From contig NZ_NUZU01000037.1 of NCBI RefSeq assembly GCF_002567005.1, positions 363,444 through 417,950 on the forward strand: DNA of 54,507 nucleotides, given 5' to 3'. Below the pieces are notes generated by a model. That model did no database searches. It had not been told where the DNA came from and saw only the letters and a program-made list of their open reading frames with translations. Each line of letters begins with the position of its first letter. The stretch's first letter is position 1. The DNA is from Bacillus sp. AFS073361 (GTDB taxonomy: Bacteria > Bacillota > Bacilli > Bacillales > Cytobacillaceae). The position numbers and the translations under genes are program-made. Shown here piece after piece: positions 35,677 to 44,449 of the stretch.

Positions 35677-35704
35677 GCATCCTCTTTGTGAGGATGTTTT
35701 TTTG
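35677..35704 (+). terminator. Terminator before PrsW gene
   Basis: CATCCTC/GAGGATG, 7 perfect bp with a 5-nt loop and seven following T. Confidence 0.8.
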
Positions 35705-35727
35705 CTAACCAAAAGGGGTGAAGGTGT

Positions 35728-36786
35728 TTGAAATGCCCACAATGTGTTTATTCCAATCCAGATGGAGTGAAGTTCTGCATTAGCTGCGGCGAAAGGTTTT
35801 TTAAGGATAACACACAAGAAGATGAAAACAGTTTTTTTTATGAGTTTGCCCATTATGTCGATATGGTTCCGAAATACCAACGCTCGGTTGAGCCGAAATT
35901 TCAAAATGTATTTTCTCGTGTGTTCCGGAATCATAGTGAACTGGAAGCTGAACGGCTGTTTATCGTTGGAACGGCACTAACGACACCCAAGATTTCAGAA
36001 GTGAAAGACACTTGGCCGAAACCGTGGCTTTTTGCAAGGGTATTTATCATTGCTCTTCTGGCCTTCGCAGGATTTTACATGGGTGTGACATATTTCGGAA
36101 ATGTAAACTTTATACCTGGACTGATTATTGTTGGCGCATTTGCTGTTCCGTTTACAACGTTAATCTTCTTTTGGGAAATGAATGCTCCGCAAAATATTGC
36201 TTTTTATAGGGTGATTTATATCGTGTTGATCGGCGGAGTTCTCTCGATGTTAGTCGCACTTGTGTTTTTCGATATTCTGAAAAATATGATCAATCCGATT
36301 ACAATTGGAATTGCAGAGGAACTGGCCAAAGCTATAACGGTCATTACGTTTGTTCGATACCGAAAATACAGATATATACTTAACGGGCTTCTCATTGGTG
36401 CCGCCGTTGGAGCGGGTTTTGCCGCGTTTGAAACAGCGGGCTATGCACTAAGGTCATTGCTTTCTGGGGATGGTGCAAATCTCTACAACACCATCCTGTT
36501 TCGAGGAATCTTTGCTCCCGGCGGGCATATTGCCTGGGCCGCGCTGACTGGTGCAGCATTCTGCAGAGTGCAAGGGGACCATCCATTTAATCTTAAAATG
36601 CTATTCCGTTTTAGGTTTTTACGTGTCTTTGTCTTAGTGGTATTGATGCATGCGTTATGGGACACTCCCATAACAGGAATGTTCCCATTTGGACAGATTT
36701 TTTTAATGCTGGCTTCATGGGTAGTTGTCTTCCTGCTCATCCGTGCTGGCCTTAAGGAAATCGGAGAAAGAAAAATATCTGTATAA
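35728..36786 (+). CDS. PrsW-family intramembrane protease with zinc ribbon
   Basis: Membrane protein of 352 aa. Residues 3-20 are a zinc ribbon with two Cys-x2-Cys knuckles (CPQC ... CISC). About 95 cytoplasmic residues follow, then eight membrane spans with the PrsW motifs: Glu197-Glu198 (EELAK), Glu235 (FETAGY), His267 (GGHIAW) and His308 (HALWD). In B. subtilis PrsW cleaves the anti-sigma factor RsiW; family members are glutamate or metallo-dependent intramembrane proteases. The zinc ribbon is absent from B. subtilis PrsW, so this protein belongs to a different subgroup. The TTG start is required to keep the first knuckle; GGGGTGAAGG precedes it. Confidence 0.85.
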   Translation: MKCPQCVYSNPDGVKFCISCGERFFKDNTQEDENSFFYEFAHYVDMVPKYQRSVEPKFQNVFSRVFRNHSELEAERLFIVGTALTTPKISEVKDTWPKPWLFARVFIIALLAFAGFYMGVTYFGNVNFIPGLIIVGAFAVPFTTLIFFWEMNAPQNIAFYRVIYIVLIGGVLSMLVALVFFDILKNMINPITIGIAEELAKAITVITFVRYRKYRYILNGLLIGAAVGAGFAAFETAGYALRSLLSGDGANLYNTILFRGIFAPGGHIAWAALTGAAFCRVQGDHPFNLKMLFRFRFLRVFVLVVLMHALWDTPITGMFPFGQIFLMLASWVVVFLLIRAGLKEIGERKISV

Positions 36787-36854
36787 GAGGCAGAGGAGAG
36801 TTCCTAAAACAGGTTCCGTTACTTATTGCAATATAAAAAATGTAAAATAAAATG

Positions 36855-36890
36855 GCCAACAAATTGTAATCTAATTTGCTGGTTATTTTT
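36855..36890 (+). terminator. Terminator after PrsW gene
   Basis: CCAACAAATT pairs with AATTTGCTGG (one mismatch) around a 7-nt loop, followed by TTATTTTT. Confidence 0.7.
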
Positions 36891-36922
36891 GGTTGCAAGA
36901 GAACTTCCGGTATCTCTTCTCG

Positions 36923-37675
36923 TTATTTATCCGATTTAAAAAAGTTAATAAACCGATGATAGGGGCATTTGGACAATGACGTATCATCGTCACGAAGAAA
37001 ATATTGTCTCCACTCAAAATTATCCTCTGCTCCATAGCTGTTTAAATCGGGATGAATCGGAGCGGAATCGTAGGCTGCCAGTCTTTTTCTAACTTGCTGT
37101 TTAATCCCTTTTGCAAAATTGGGTGACTTATTAAATTCATTAAGGACCCAGCGAGGAGTAATCGCGAGCATCAGTTCATCAAAATGCCTGCTTTTTCGAT
37201 TCTTATGGGCAGGGGTTGCGCAGTATATAAAATATTTCTCTCCATGATAACAAAACTCCCATATTGGAAGATGGGGGTCCATAGGGATATCCTCTGGCCA
37301 ATCATATGGGTCGATGCTCCGTAAGCCACTGAGATGGTTCCAAAATAATTGTTCGTACTCTTCAACCGTATAGGCCATCTTCATGTCCTCAGGCGTTTCA
37401 TAAAAAACAATCAGTGATGTGTTGCTTCCAATTTCCCTTGAAACTTCTGTGTAGCTGCTCAAGGCTTCAGCAAGTTCAAATACAGTAGAAGCTTCTCGTG
37501 GATTCCCAATAAAGCTGTATCGCAGCTGATTCTTTGCGAATCCAATAGTGGCAGGGATGCAGGGAAAGGGTTTGTCTTTGTCACTCATTTTAGTAGAGAA
37601 TTTCTCTATCGCATTCTTTTTCCAGTCCGTTAATTGTTTCCGGCTTAAAGGATCATCTCTATATAGTCCTTTCAT
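36923..37675 (-). CDS. YqcI/YcgG family protein
   Basis: Soluble protein of 250 aa of the YqcI/YcgG family (PF08892-type), whose function is unknown. Visible family text includes FPCIPATIGFAKNQLRYSFI and CPYHRFINFF near the C-terminus. Relatives are scattered in Bacillaceae, sometimes beside toxin or stress genes, but nothing here supports such a role. The start is the ATG read from 37675, with GGAGGTG just upstream on the minus strand; five extra upstream codons are possible. Confidence 0.82.
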   Translation of the reverse strand: MKGLYRDDPLSRKQLTDWKKNAIEKFSTKMSDKDKPFPCIPATIGFAKNQLRYSFIGNPREASTVFELAEALSSYTEVSREIGSNTSLIVFYETPEDMKMAYTVEEYEQLFWNHLSGLRSIDPYDWPEDIPMDPHLPIWEFCYHGEKYFIYCATPAHKNRKSRHFDELMLAITPRWVLNEFNKSPNFAKGIKQQVRKRLAAYDSAPIHPDLNSYGAEDNFEWRQYFLRDDDTSLSKCPYHRFINFFKSDK

Positions 37676-37936
37676 GATTGACACCTCCATACTGCAGTAT
37701 ATTCATACGTACAAGAGTGGGGAGATGTCCCGATTTAAATGGGCAAACATCTAGGTACATTGGAACATCGATTGGTATAAAGAATCATAGGGACAATGAT
37801 CTTCCGCCTGTCCTTTTAAAAAATTCAGGCATCAATTGTTGATCCAAGAATAGATGTTAAAGATGGTTCAATTTCCATACTCTATGAGGAACTGGGGCAG
37901 ATTGGAGCGCCATTTATCAATTCGAGGAGGATGCTT

Positions 37937-38530
37937 ATGAGATTGATAACTTGGACTTTGGGAATATTTAAAAAGAAGCATCGGATTACAGCCGTTCCGT
38001 ATACCAAGAATATGAATCTTGTTGTAGGGAGCCTATTGGGTGGGTTCGCTGCTATCCTTCAATCGGCAGGATTGATAGGCGGGATTGGCTATGCGCTTAG
38101 CATTATGGCTACCGGACCGATTATCCTCGCAACCGTCCTTTCTATTCGAATTGGTCTGTTAACATATGCGGTCACTACTCTATTATTGATCATCCTCCAG
38201 CCAAGTGAAGTACTGATTTTCCTGTTTACCACTGGACTTCTCGGGATTGCCCTAGGGATAGGATTTAAATTCTATAAAACGGGATCTATGGTTTCGGTCA
38301 TGGGTGGAACATCTCTTTCGTTTGGGATTCTTATTTTACTTTATATATTTCAGTTCCCCGTGTTAGGCCCTTCTATTTCAAGGCAGGTAAGTGGAACAGT
38401 GGTAGCAGGCGTTTTCCTATTTAGCCAGTTTTATAGCTGGATTTGGATGAATCTTAGTATAGTTGGAATGAAGCATTTAAATAAGGTCATGTTGAGAAAG
38501 ATATGGGTAGAGAAAGATGAGTCAAGTTGA
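37937..38530 (+). CDS. Hypothetical membrane protein, 197 aa
   Basis: Integral membrane protein with about five or six spans after a basic N-terminus (FKKKHRI). Layout and glycine-rich helices recall substrate-binding (S) components of ECF transporters or the YitT/DUF1275-type families, but no defining motif is present. GAGGAGG at 37924-37930 with ATG 37937 fits initiation. Its frame stays open upstream to 37820 with coding-like text (DPRIDVKDGSISILYEELG) but no good start, so the region may contain a remnant of another gene or an older N-terminal extension. Confidence 0.6.
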   Translation: MRLITWTLGIFKKKHRITAVPYTKNMNLVVGSLLGGFAAILQSAGLIGGIGYALSIMATGPIILATVLSIRIGLLTYAVTTLLLIILQPSEVLIFLFTTGLLGIALGIGFKFYKTGSMVSVMGGTSLSFGILILLYIFQFPVLGPSISRQVSGTVVAGVFLFSQFYSWIWMNLSIVGMKHLNKVMLRKIWVEKDESS

Positions 38531-38652
38531 AGGTTATGGGGGATCTCGAATGGCTGCTTAAAAATAATTTTTTGTTAAAAATCATGCACGTTTCTTCTCC
38601 ATCAACATAAATTAACTTCTGTGAGTAATTTGATTGGAAGGAAGAAATAGCT

Positions 38653-38793
38653 ATGAACAACCATGAATTAAAAATTAAAACGACTAAAAATTCATTTAAC
38701 GGTGGAGGGACTGAATATAAAGTTATTGAAATAAAGGTAAATGATCTATCTGAGAATTTATATGCTGTCGTAACTCCTATTAAAATGAAATAA
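38653..38793 (+). CDS. Small protein, 46 aa
   Basis: Short frame starting MNNHELKIKTTKNSFNGGG with ribosome site GGAAGGA about 10 nt before the ATG. Lys/Asn-rich, with beta-strand-like alternation (EYKVIEIKVND) and no membrane segment. Coding-like composition and an own ribosome site support it. I do not recognise the product. It is the only gene I see in the 529-nt gap between the membrane protein and the tRNA genes. Confidence 0.5.
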   Translation: MNNHELKIKTTKNSFNGGGTEYKVIEIKVNDLSENLYAVVTPIKMK

Positions 38794-38857
38794 CTATGGT
38801 TTGAGTGCAAGACTAGATAAATCATACTGCTGATAACTAACGATCGATCGAACGTGT

Positions 38858-38886
38858 GGCCTCATCCAATCCAGTGAGGCCTTACT
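38858..38886 (+). terminator. Terminator after the 46-aa gene
   Basis: GGCCTCA/TGAGGCC, 7 perfect bp with a 10-nt loop, then TTACTTAAATTTT. Confidence 0.65.
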
Positions 38887-39007
38887 TAAATTTTGCTCTT
38901 TTCTAAAAGTTAGATGCGTCTTAAATTCGCTCGAAGATATATAGGTGCCAATTCTTTGCACACGGGTTAATCCCCGTCATTTTTCACTAAAATTTGAAAA
39001 AAATATC

Positions 39008-39036
39008 TTGAAAAAGATTCATTTTCCGATTATTAT
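39008..39036 (+). promoter_or_regulatory. tRNA operon promoter
   Basis: TTGAAA (39008-39013), 17-nt spacer and TATTAT (39031-39036) lie 22 nt before the first tRNA base. A near-consensus vegetative promoter in the right place. Confidence 0.75.
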
Positions 39037-39058
39037 GTAAATATGTTGTAAGCATTAT

Positions 39059-39134
<76 letters not shown>

Positions 39135-39138
39135 AAGT

Positions 39139-39156
39139 ATTTTGCGATAGCAAAAT
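39139..39156 (+). other. Spacer hairpin between tRNA genes
   Basis: ATTTTGC/GCAAAAT, 7 perfect bp with a 4-nt loop, in the 34-nt spacer. With no U-tract it is more likely a processing signal than a terminator. Confidence 0.45.
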
Positions 39157-39168
39157 AACTTACATTAT

Positions 39169-39240
39169 TCCGCAGTAGCTCAGTGGTAGAGCTATCGGCT
39201 GTTAACCGATCGGTCGTAGGTTCGAGTCCTACCTGCGGAG
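39169..39240 (+). tRNA. tRNA-Asn (GUU)
   Basis: 72-nt cloverleaf: acceptor TCCGCAG/CTGCGGA, anticodon stem ATCGG/CCGAT with loop CTGTTAA giving GTT, T-loop GTTCGAGTC. CCA is not encoded (TTT follows), so it must be added by nucleotidyltransferase, unlike its tRNA-Thr neighbour. Confidence 0.97.
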
Positions 39241-39275
39241 TTTAGTCTAACAAAATTTACATTAGAAGAGAACAT

Positions 39276-39309
39276 AAAGTCACATCCAATTATCGGGTGT
39301 GACTTTTTA
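39276..39309 (+). terminator. Terminator of tRNA operon
   Basis: AAAGTCACATCC pairs with GGGTGTGACTTT (one G-U pair) around a 7-nt loop, followed by TTAT. Confidence 0.8.
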
Positions 39310-39357
39310 TATTCTATTATTTGAGAAGGAGGTGGGATACCAACTTAAAATGATATT

Positions 39358-39828
39358 TTAATGAAGCTTTTTTGTATCGTGACTAATATTATTTATATAT
39401 TGAAAAAAGTAAAAAACTAAACACCTTAAAAAGTGTATTGCAAAATATTGGGATTTGGTTAATCCATCTATGGAAGCTATTTTAAAACGTTTAAGTAATT
39501 TTAATCCTCCTAGATAAATAAAACAAAAGTGAAGAATTAGATTAGATATTAGATATAAGGGAAATTTACCAAAAGTTAATTTTAACATCCAAAGACTTGC
39601 TACAAAATATGGACCAAAATTAAAAAAGTTTGCACTATCCAATGGTGGTACACCTTCATAAATTTTCCACCATTTTTTCTTTTCACCGAACAAGTCTAAA
39701 GCTTTTGTGAATATACTAATAAATAACCCGGCTGGTAAATATTTTTTTAATGAATTCCTACCTAAAAACGGAACGGTTAGCCAAGGTAGAATTAGCAAAG
39801 CTATATAAAATAATTTTGAGTTTTTCAT
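39358..39828 (-). CDS. CBO0543-like membrane protein, 156 aa
   Basis: Integral membrane protein of unknown function with about four or five hydrophobic segments and a basic C-terminus. The pattern of short aromatic-rich helices (NFFNFGPYFVASLWML) resembles uncharacterised Bacillaceae membrane proteins of the CBO0543 type; I give that as a loose match only. On the minus strand GAGGTGG lies 5 nt before the ATG. It is a lone gene between the tRNA terminator and the MocA-like gene. Confidence 0.6.
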   Translation of the reverse strand: MKNSKLFYIALLILPWLTVPFLGRNSLKKYLPAGLFISIFTKALDLFGEKKKWWKIYEGVPPLDSANFFNFGPYFVASLWMLKLTFGKFPLYLISNLILHFCFIYLGGLKLLKRFKIASIDGLTKSQYFAIHFLRCLVFYFFQYINNISHDTKKLH

Positions 39829-40019
39829 TAAACCACCTCTAAATTTATGTTATGTACTTTATTACAATTTAACCAAGCTAATTTCATTAAACTATTTTTC
39901 ACGAAATAAAATTATCATGTCAACGAAATACCATAAAAATTTCCACTTGAGAAGTAATCGAAACAAAGCGACAAGACGAATATATAAGTAAGATTAAACA
40001 AATAGTAGAAGGTGAGAAA

Positions 40020-40616
40020 ATGGAAGCAATCGTCCTGGCAGCAGGATTTTCCAGCCGTGCGAATGCATTTAAAATGACTTTGCCATTGGGAAAAATGAGC
40101 GTATTAGAGCAAACGATTTCTAAATTTGAGGGATTGTGCAGCAAAGTCATCGTCGTAGCTGGTTTTCAAGCGGAGCTCATTGAAGTAGAAATGGCAAAAA
40201 TCTTCGATAAAAATGCCTATTCCTTTCAGATAAAATGTATTTACAATGAAAACTTTAATCGGGGAATGTTTTCTTCCATACAAAAGGGCTGCAACGAAGT
40301 AAATGCGTCAACATTCTTTATTACTCCTGGAGATTGTCCGCTTGTCAAAAAAGAGACCGTTCAGCAACTAGCAGAACAAGAAGGGAACGTAATTATTCCT
40401 AGCTTTAACTTTAAAGGGGGTCACCCCATCAAATTATCTAGTGAAGTGCAACTGAAAATTCTTGAAACCAATCCAGACAGTAATTTGCGTGTGGTCCTTA
40501 ACAATTATGAAAAGAAGTATCTAAATGTAGAGGATCCAGGAGTACTGTTGGACATGGATACACCGGAGGATTACCAAAAAGCAGTTCATTATTATCATGA
40601 TTGGATTTGTAAATAA
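40020..40616 (+). CDS. MocA/PucB-like molybdenum cofactor cytidylyltransferase
   Basis: Nucleotidyltransferase of 198 aa, GT-A fold, with the N-terminal motif LAAGFSSRAN, a GDCPLV motif supplying the metal-binding Asp, and GGHPI. Members transfer CMP from CTP to molybdopterin, giving the cytosine dinucleotide cofactor used by many xanthine-dehydrogenase-family enzymes (in B. subtilis, PucB). Context supports this: a molybdenum hydroxylase operon starts 317 bp downstream. The N-terminal LAAGxSxRxG motif reads SSRAN in place of SxRMG, a small departure. GAAGGTGAG precedes the ATG. Confidence 0.83.
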   Translation: MEAIVLAAGFSSRANAFKMTLPLGKMSVLEQTISKFEGLCSKVIVVAGFQAELIEVEMAKIFDKNAYSFQIKCIYNENFNRGMFSSIQKGCNEVNASTFFITPGDCPLVKKETVQQLAEQEGNVIIPSFNFKGGHPIKLSSEVQLKILETNPDSNLRVVLNNYEKKYLNVEDPGVLLDMDTPEDYQKAVHYYHDWICK

Positions 40617-40638
40617 TCTACTATGTTTTTAAGATTTT

Positions 40639-40712
40639 GCGGCTTACTCCATCGGCTTGTTTTAATGCAAACAGGCAGATTGGTTGGAGCCGCATTTTTT
40701 TTGTTTTTTTAA
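40639..40712 (+). terminator. Large terminator hairpin after mocA-like gene
   Basis: GCGGCT/AGCCGC outer stem with an inner TGTTT/AAACA stem over about 55 nt, followed by a long T run. It makes the cytidylyltransferase gene separate from the xdh operon. The remaining 220 nt up to 40933 show AT-rich sequence with no recognisable riboswitch. Confidence 0.75.
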
Positions 40713-40932
40713 CGAGGCAGTTGAACGGAAATGAGCATGCAAATGAGCTGAAAATACTATGTCAAATATTCTTACATAAATAGGTAAAGCCTTTCGATAT
40801 TAAAATATAATTAAAACAACGAAACTTGAATGAAATGAATCATAAAATAGGATTCTCATTTATAAAATCATAGGAAGAGGTTTCTATTAATAAAGTGTCC
40901 CCTTTAAAAAAGAGTCGAAGGGTGTTGTTGGA

Positions 40933-43095
40933 ATGAACCTAAAAGACATAAGCACCTCAGTGCCCAAAAAGGACCATAGTGGTAAAGTATCGGGTCAGCT
41001 GCCCTACATTAGTGACGTGAAAGTAGAAAATATGGTTTATGGTGTTTTGTACCGGTCGCCAATTGCATATGGAAAAATCAAATCCATTCAATTGCCGAAA
41101 CTACCGGAAGGATATGACGTGGTTGGAGCCGAGGATATTCCGGGACCGAATTATGTCAAGATTATCCAAGAAGATCAGCCCATTTTTGCGAATGAATGTG
41201 TCAATTATATTGGAGAGCCGATATTGATGCTCGTAGGTGAAGACCTAGATACCTTGTATAGGTTACTAAATGAAGTGAAGGTTGATTTTGAAGAGAATCA
41301 GGCTATTTACACATTGGACGAAGCGATCCATCAAAAATCAAAACCTGGGGTTACGATGGCAAGCTATGAGTTTGGAGAAAGCTTAGCTGTCATTTCAGCC
41401 ATCGAGCAAAGTGCCTACAGAATTATCGAAGAAGTGTATGACACGGGTTATCAGGAGCATGTCTACCTTGAGCCACAAGGAATGCTCGCCATCTATAAGG
41501 AAGAAGAAATTGAAGTCCAAGGTTCTATGCAATGTCTATATTATATAAAAAATGCCTTGCTTAGTGCTTTAGCCTGTGGTGACGATGAAGTCAGAGTAGT
41601 TCAGAGTCCGACTGGCGGAGGCTTTGGCGGCAAAGAAGAGTTTCCTTCCATGATGGCCTGTCACGTAGCGGTGGCGGCCAAAGCAGTCAAAAAATCAGTG
41701 ATGCTCGTGTTTGACCGTGCGGAGGATATGGTGGTGACCACGAAAAGGCATCCCGCTAAACTCAACTATCGAACGGCCATAGATAAGGAAGGAAATATCT
41801 TGAGTCTATGTGTGGACATCTATCTCGATGGCGGAGCGAATGTGGGGCTGAGCTCTGTCGTGCTGCAGCGTGCATTAATAAACAGTGCAGGTGTATATAA
41901 AATTCCAAACTTTCATGCCAAAGGCTATGTCTTAAAGACCAATACCGTTCCGAATGGCGCTTTCAGAGGCTTTGGTGCTCCACAGAGTTTTGCCGGTATC
42001 GAAAGTCATATGGGACATCTTAGTAATCAGGCAAATATCGAACCACTTGAATTTAAACGAAAATACCTCGTCAAACAAGGAGACCCTACAATCACCAAAG
42101 GTATATTCCGCGATCCAATCTTAGTAGAAGAAATGATTGAGGACCTGCTCAATTCCTCAGATTACAAAAAGAAAAAACAGGAGTTTCATCGTTTTAATCA
42201 ACAAAGTCAGCGGTATAAAAAAGGCATTGGAACCTCCTTATTCCTCCACGGCTGTGGATTTACGGGCAGTGGCGAACGAGACCATATTAAAGCAACGGTA
42301 AAACTGGTTAAATCAAAGGACGACCAGGTCTCACTAAAAATCTCAAATTCTGATATGGGACAAGGAATCTATACGACGTTGAGTAAAATTGTCGCAAAAG
42401 AACTCAACCTCCCATACGAACGAGTTTCGTATCCTTCTCCCGATACAAAAGAGGTTCCAGACTCCGGACCGACTGTAGCCTCCCGGACAACGATGATCGT
42501 TGGAAAATTGCTTGAACGGGCTGCCAAAAAACTGAAGGATCAGTGGAGGGCAGGGGAGGAACAAGAAGTAGTGGAGCATTATGTTCATCGTGAAATGATT
42601 CCGTGGAACGAGTTGACCTTCACTGGAGATGCTTATCCGGCATATTCATGGGGTGTGAATATCGTTGAACTGGAAGTGGATACGTTAACAGGGAATGTAA
42701 AGCTAGAAAAAGTATACGGCAATTATGAAGTGGGGAAGGTCATAGATGACCGGATTATGAAAGGCCAAATTGACGGTGGTCTGGCTCAGGGTTTTGCGTA
42801 CGGATATTTAGAGAAGATGACGTCACATCTTGGCAAGATCCAACAAAAAAGCATATCGGATTATGGACCTCCGACTTCCTTGGACGTGGTTCCAATCGAA
42901 AGCAAGGTCTTTGATAACCCCTATGCGGATGGTCCATACGGGGCAAAGGGCGCAGGTGAATTGACGTTAATCGGCGGCGCTCCAGCCGTCCAAGCGGCCA
43001 TCGAGAATGCATTGCAAACTTCTTTTCAGCAAATTCCGGTTACACCGGAAGTCATTATTGAAAGTCTTAGGGTGAAAGAGGGTGATGAAGGTTGA
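40933..43095 (+). CDS. Xanthine dehydrogenase-type molybdopterin-binding subunit
   Basis: Catalytic large subunit of 720 aa (xanthine dehydrogenase/PucD/aldehyde oxidase superfamily). Cofactor-binding GGGFGGKEE starts near Gly228; GAFRGFG lies near residue 339; the base-catalytic Glu676 is in GAKGAGE. The enzyme hydroxylates an N-heterocycle or aldehyde using water and a Mo-dinucleotide cofactor. It is somewhat shorter than B. subtilis PucD. The 2Fe-2S and FAD subunits follow in overlapping genes. Purine catabolism is likely, but there are no uricase, permease or other puc genes beside it, so the substrate is unproven. Confidence 0.88.
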   Translation: MNLKDISTSVPKKDHSGKVSGQLPYISDVKVENMVYGVLYRSPIAYGKIKSIQLPKLPEGYDVVGAEDIPGPNYVKIIQEDQPIFANECVNYIGEPILMLVGEDLDTLYRLLNEVKVDFEENQAIYTLDEAIHQKSKPGVTMASYEFGESLAVISAIEQSAYRIIEEVYDTGYQEHVYLEPQGMLAIYKEEEIEVQGSMQCLYYIKNALLSALACGDDEVRVVQSPTGGGFGGKEEFPSMMACHVAVAAKAVKKSVMLVFDRAEDMVVTTKRHPAKLNYRTAIDKEGNILSLCVDIYLDGGANVGLSSVVLQRALINSAGVYKIPNFHAKGYVLKTNTVPNGAFRGFGAPQSFAGIESHMGHLSNQANIEPLEFKRKYLVKQGDPTITKGIFRDPILVEEMIEDLLNSSDYKKKKQEFHRFNQQSQRYKKGIGTSLFLHGCGFTGSGERDHIKATVKLVKSKDDQVSLKISNSDMGQGIYTTLSKIVAKELNLPYERVSYPSPDTKEVPDSGPTVASRTTMIVGKLLERAAKKLKDQWRAGEEQEVVEHYVHREMIPWNELTFTGDAYPAYSWGVNIVELEVDTLTGNVKLEKVYGNYEVGKVIDDRIMKGQIDGGLAQGFAYGYLEKMTSHLGKIQQKSISDYGPPTSLDVVPIESKVFDNPYADGPYGAKGAGELTLIGGAPAVQAAIENALQTSFQQIPVTPEVIIESLRVKEGDEG

Positions 43096-43568
43096 TTAAA
43101 TTCACACTAAATGGGAGAACGATAGAAACGGACGCCTCTCCCGCAATAAGATTACTAGATTTAATAAGAGAAGAGTTTGAGTTAATTGGAACAAAGGAAG
43201 GCTGCGGTGAAGGGGAATGCGGTGCCTGCAGTGTGTTTGTGAATAACCTCCTGCAAAACAGCTGCCTGATTCCCATTGGTTCAATTGAGGGAGCTGATGT
43301 CCAAACGATAGAAGGGATTATGGAGACGGAACAATTTAAGATATTAGACGAGAGTTATTCTGAAGCCGGTGGGGTGCAATGCGGTTATTGCATTCCTGGG
43401 ATGGTCATGGCAAGTGCCGCTTTATTATCCAAAAACCCTCATCCATCAGAGGAAGAAATCCGTGAAGGTATTTCCGGAAATCTGTGTCGATGTACGGGCT
43501 ACAATATGATTGTAAATGCGATCAACCTAGCAGCGAAAAAAGGGGACGGCATATGGCAGAAAAAATAA
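43092..43568 (+). CDS. 2Fe-2S subunit of molybdenum hydroxylase
   Basis: Iron-sulfur subunit of 158 aa (PucE/XdhC-like small subunit). The N-terminal plant-type 2Fe-2S domain has GCGEGECGAC plus a fourth Cys; the C-terminal helical 2Fe-2S domain has CGYC and CRCTGY. It carries electrons from the Mo site to FAD. The TTG start overlaps the preceding stop by 4 nt, and the gene overlaps the next start by 16 nt, so all three subunits are translationally coupled. Confidence 0.9.
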   Translation: MIKFTLNGRTIETDASPAIRLLDLIREEFELIGTKEGCGEGECGACSVFVNNLLQNSCLIPIGSIEGADVQTIEGIMETEQFKILDESYSEAGGVQCGYCIPGMVMASAALLSKNPHPSEEEIREGISGNLCRCTGYNMIVNAINLAAKKGDGIWQKK

Positions 43569-44422
43569 CCTCGTATCGCTTCGATCATTTAGACGACACG
43601 TTGAGTCAATTGAACAAAGAAGATTGTGCCATCATGGCGGGTGGAACGGATGTCATGGTCCTCCACAAAAGCCGAAGAGGAGCAGCTCCGAAAATTCCCA
43701 AACCGATTATTTTTATTGATCATTTGTCTGAACTAAAGCGGGTCTATCAAAATGAGAAGGATCTTCACATTGGGGCTTGCTGTACCTATAGTGAATTACT
43801 GGAAGAACGGTTAATCCCAGTCCCATTAAAGGACGCGATCAGAACGATTGCGGCACCAGCCATTAGAAACAGAGGGACATTAGGCGGGAATATTTGCAAT
43901 GCATCTCCGGCTGGCGACACACTGCCCTTATTATACGTATTTAATGCAAAACTTGTACTGCGCTCCATTCATGGTGATCGGATCATGGCTATTAGCGATT
44001 TTATTCAAGGTCCCCGAAAGATCGGGCGGAATCAAAATGAGATTTTGTCTGAAATCATATTGCCGTCTGTTTTAGAAGAAGGAGCTCATGTCGTTTTCGA
44101 GAAAGTCGGCAACCGCAACGCTGATGCCATTGCCAAAGTAGGGTTCGCAGGATACATCCGAATCAATGATGCTCGAATCGATGATGTGCGTTTTGCCTTC
44201 GGGGCGGTCGGGCCTACAATGGTTCGTTCGATGGATATTGAAAAGACTCTGGTCGGAAAAAGCGTACCATTAGCCGATGCCGACATCGGGCAGGTAGTGG
44301 CAGCATTCGGTAAGATCATTCGGCCAATCGACGATCAGCGCTCCACAGCAGCATACAGAAAAACCGTTTCCTTAAATCTGTTACGTTATTTTCTTAGCAT
44401 GAAGCATTATCAACCGACTTAA
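43553..44422 (+). CDS. FAD-binding subunit of molybdenum hydroxylase
   Basis: Flavoprotein subunit of 289 aa (PucC/CutM-like). FAD-binding motifs are AGGTDVM near residue 24 and the TLGGN(I/L)CNASPAGD motif near 105-117. It accepts electrons from the 2Fe-2S subunit and passes them to NAD+ or another acceptor. ATG 43553 follows AAAAAAGGGGAC; an upstream in-frame start at 43484 lies within the coding region of the 2Fe-2S gene and is rejected. Confidence 0.9.
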   Translation: MAEKITSYRFDHLDDTLSQLNKEDCAIMAGGTDVMVLHKSRRGAAPKIPKPIIFIDHLSELKRVYQNEKDLHIGACCTYSELLEERLIPVPLKDAIRTIAAPAIRNRGTLGGNICNASPAGDTLPLLYVFNAKLVLRSIHGDRIMAISDFIQGPRKIGRNQNEILSEIILPSVLEEGAHVVFEKVGNRNADAIAKVGFAGYIRINDARIDDVRFAFGAVGPTMVRSMDIEKTLVGKSVPLADADIGQVVAAFGKIIRPIDDQRSTAAYRKTVSLNLLRYFLSMKHYQPT

Positions 44423-44449
44423 TGTTAATAAAAAGGGGGGAGCTTATTC

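Noticed and set aside
40713..40932. Purine riboswitch before the xdh operon
   Set aside because: No conserved purine-aptamer core or terminator/antiterminator pair is visible.
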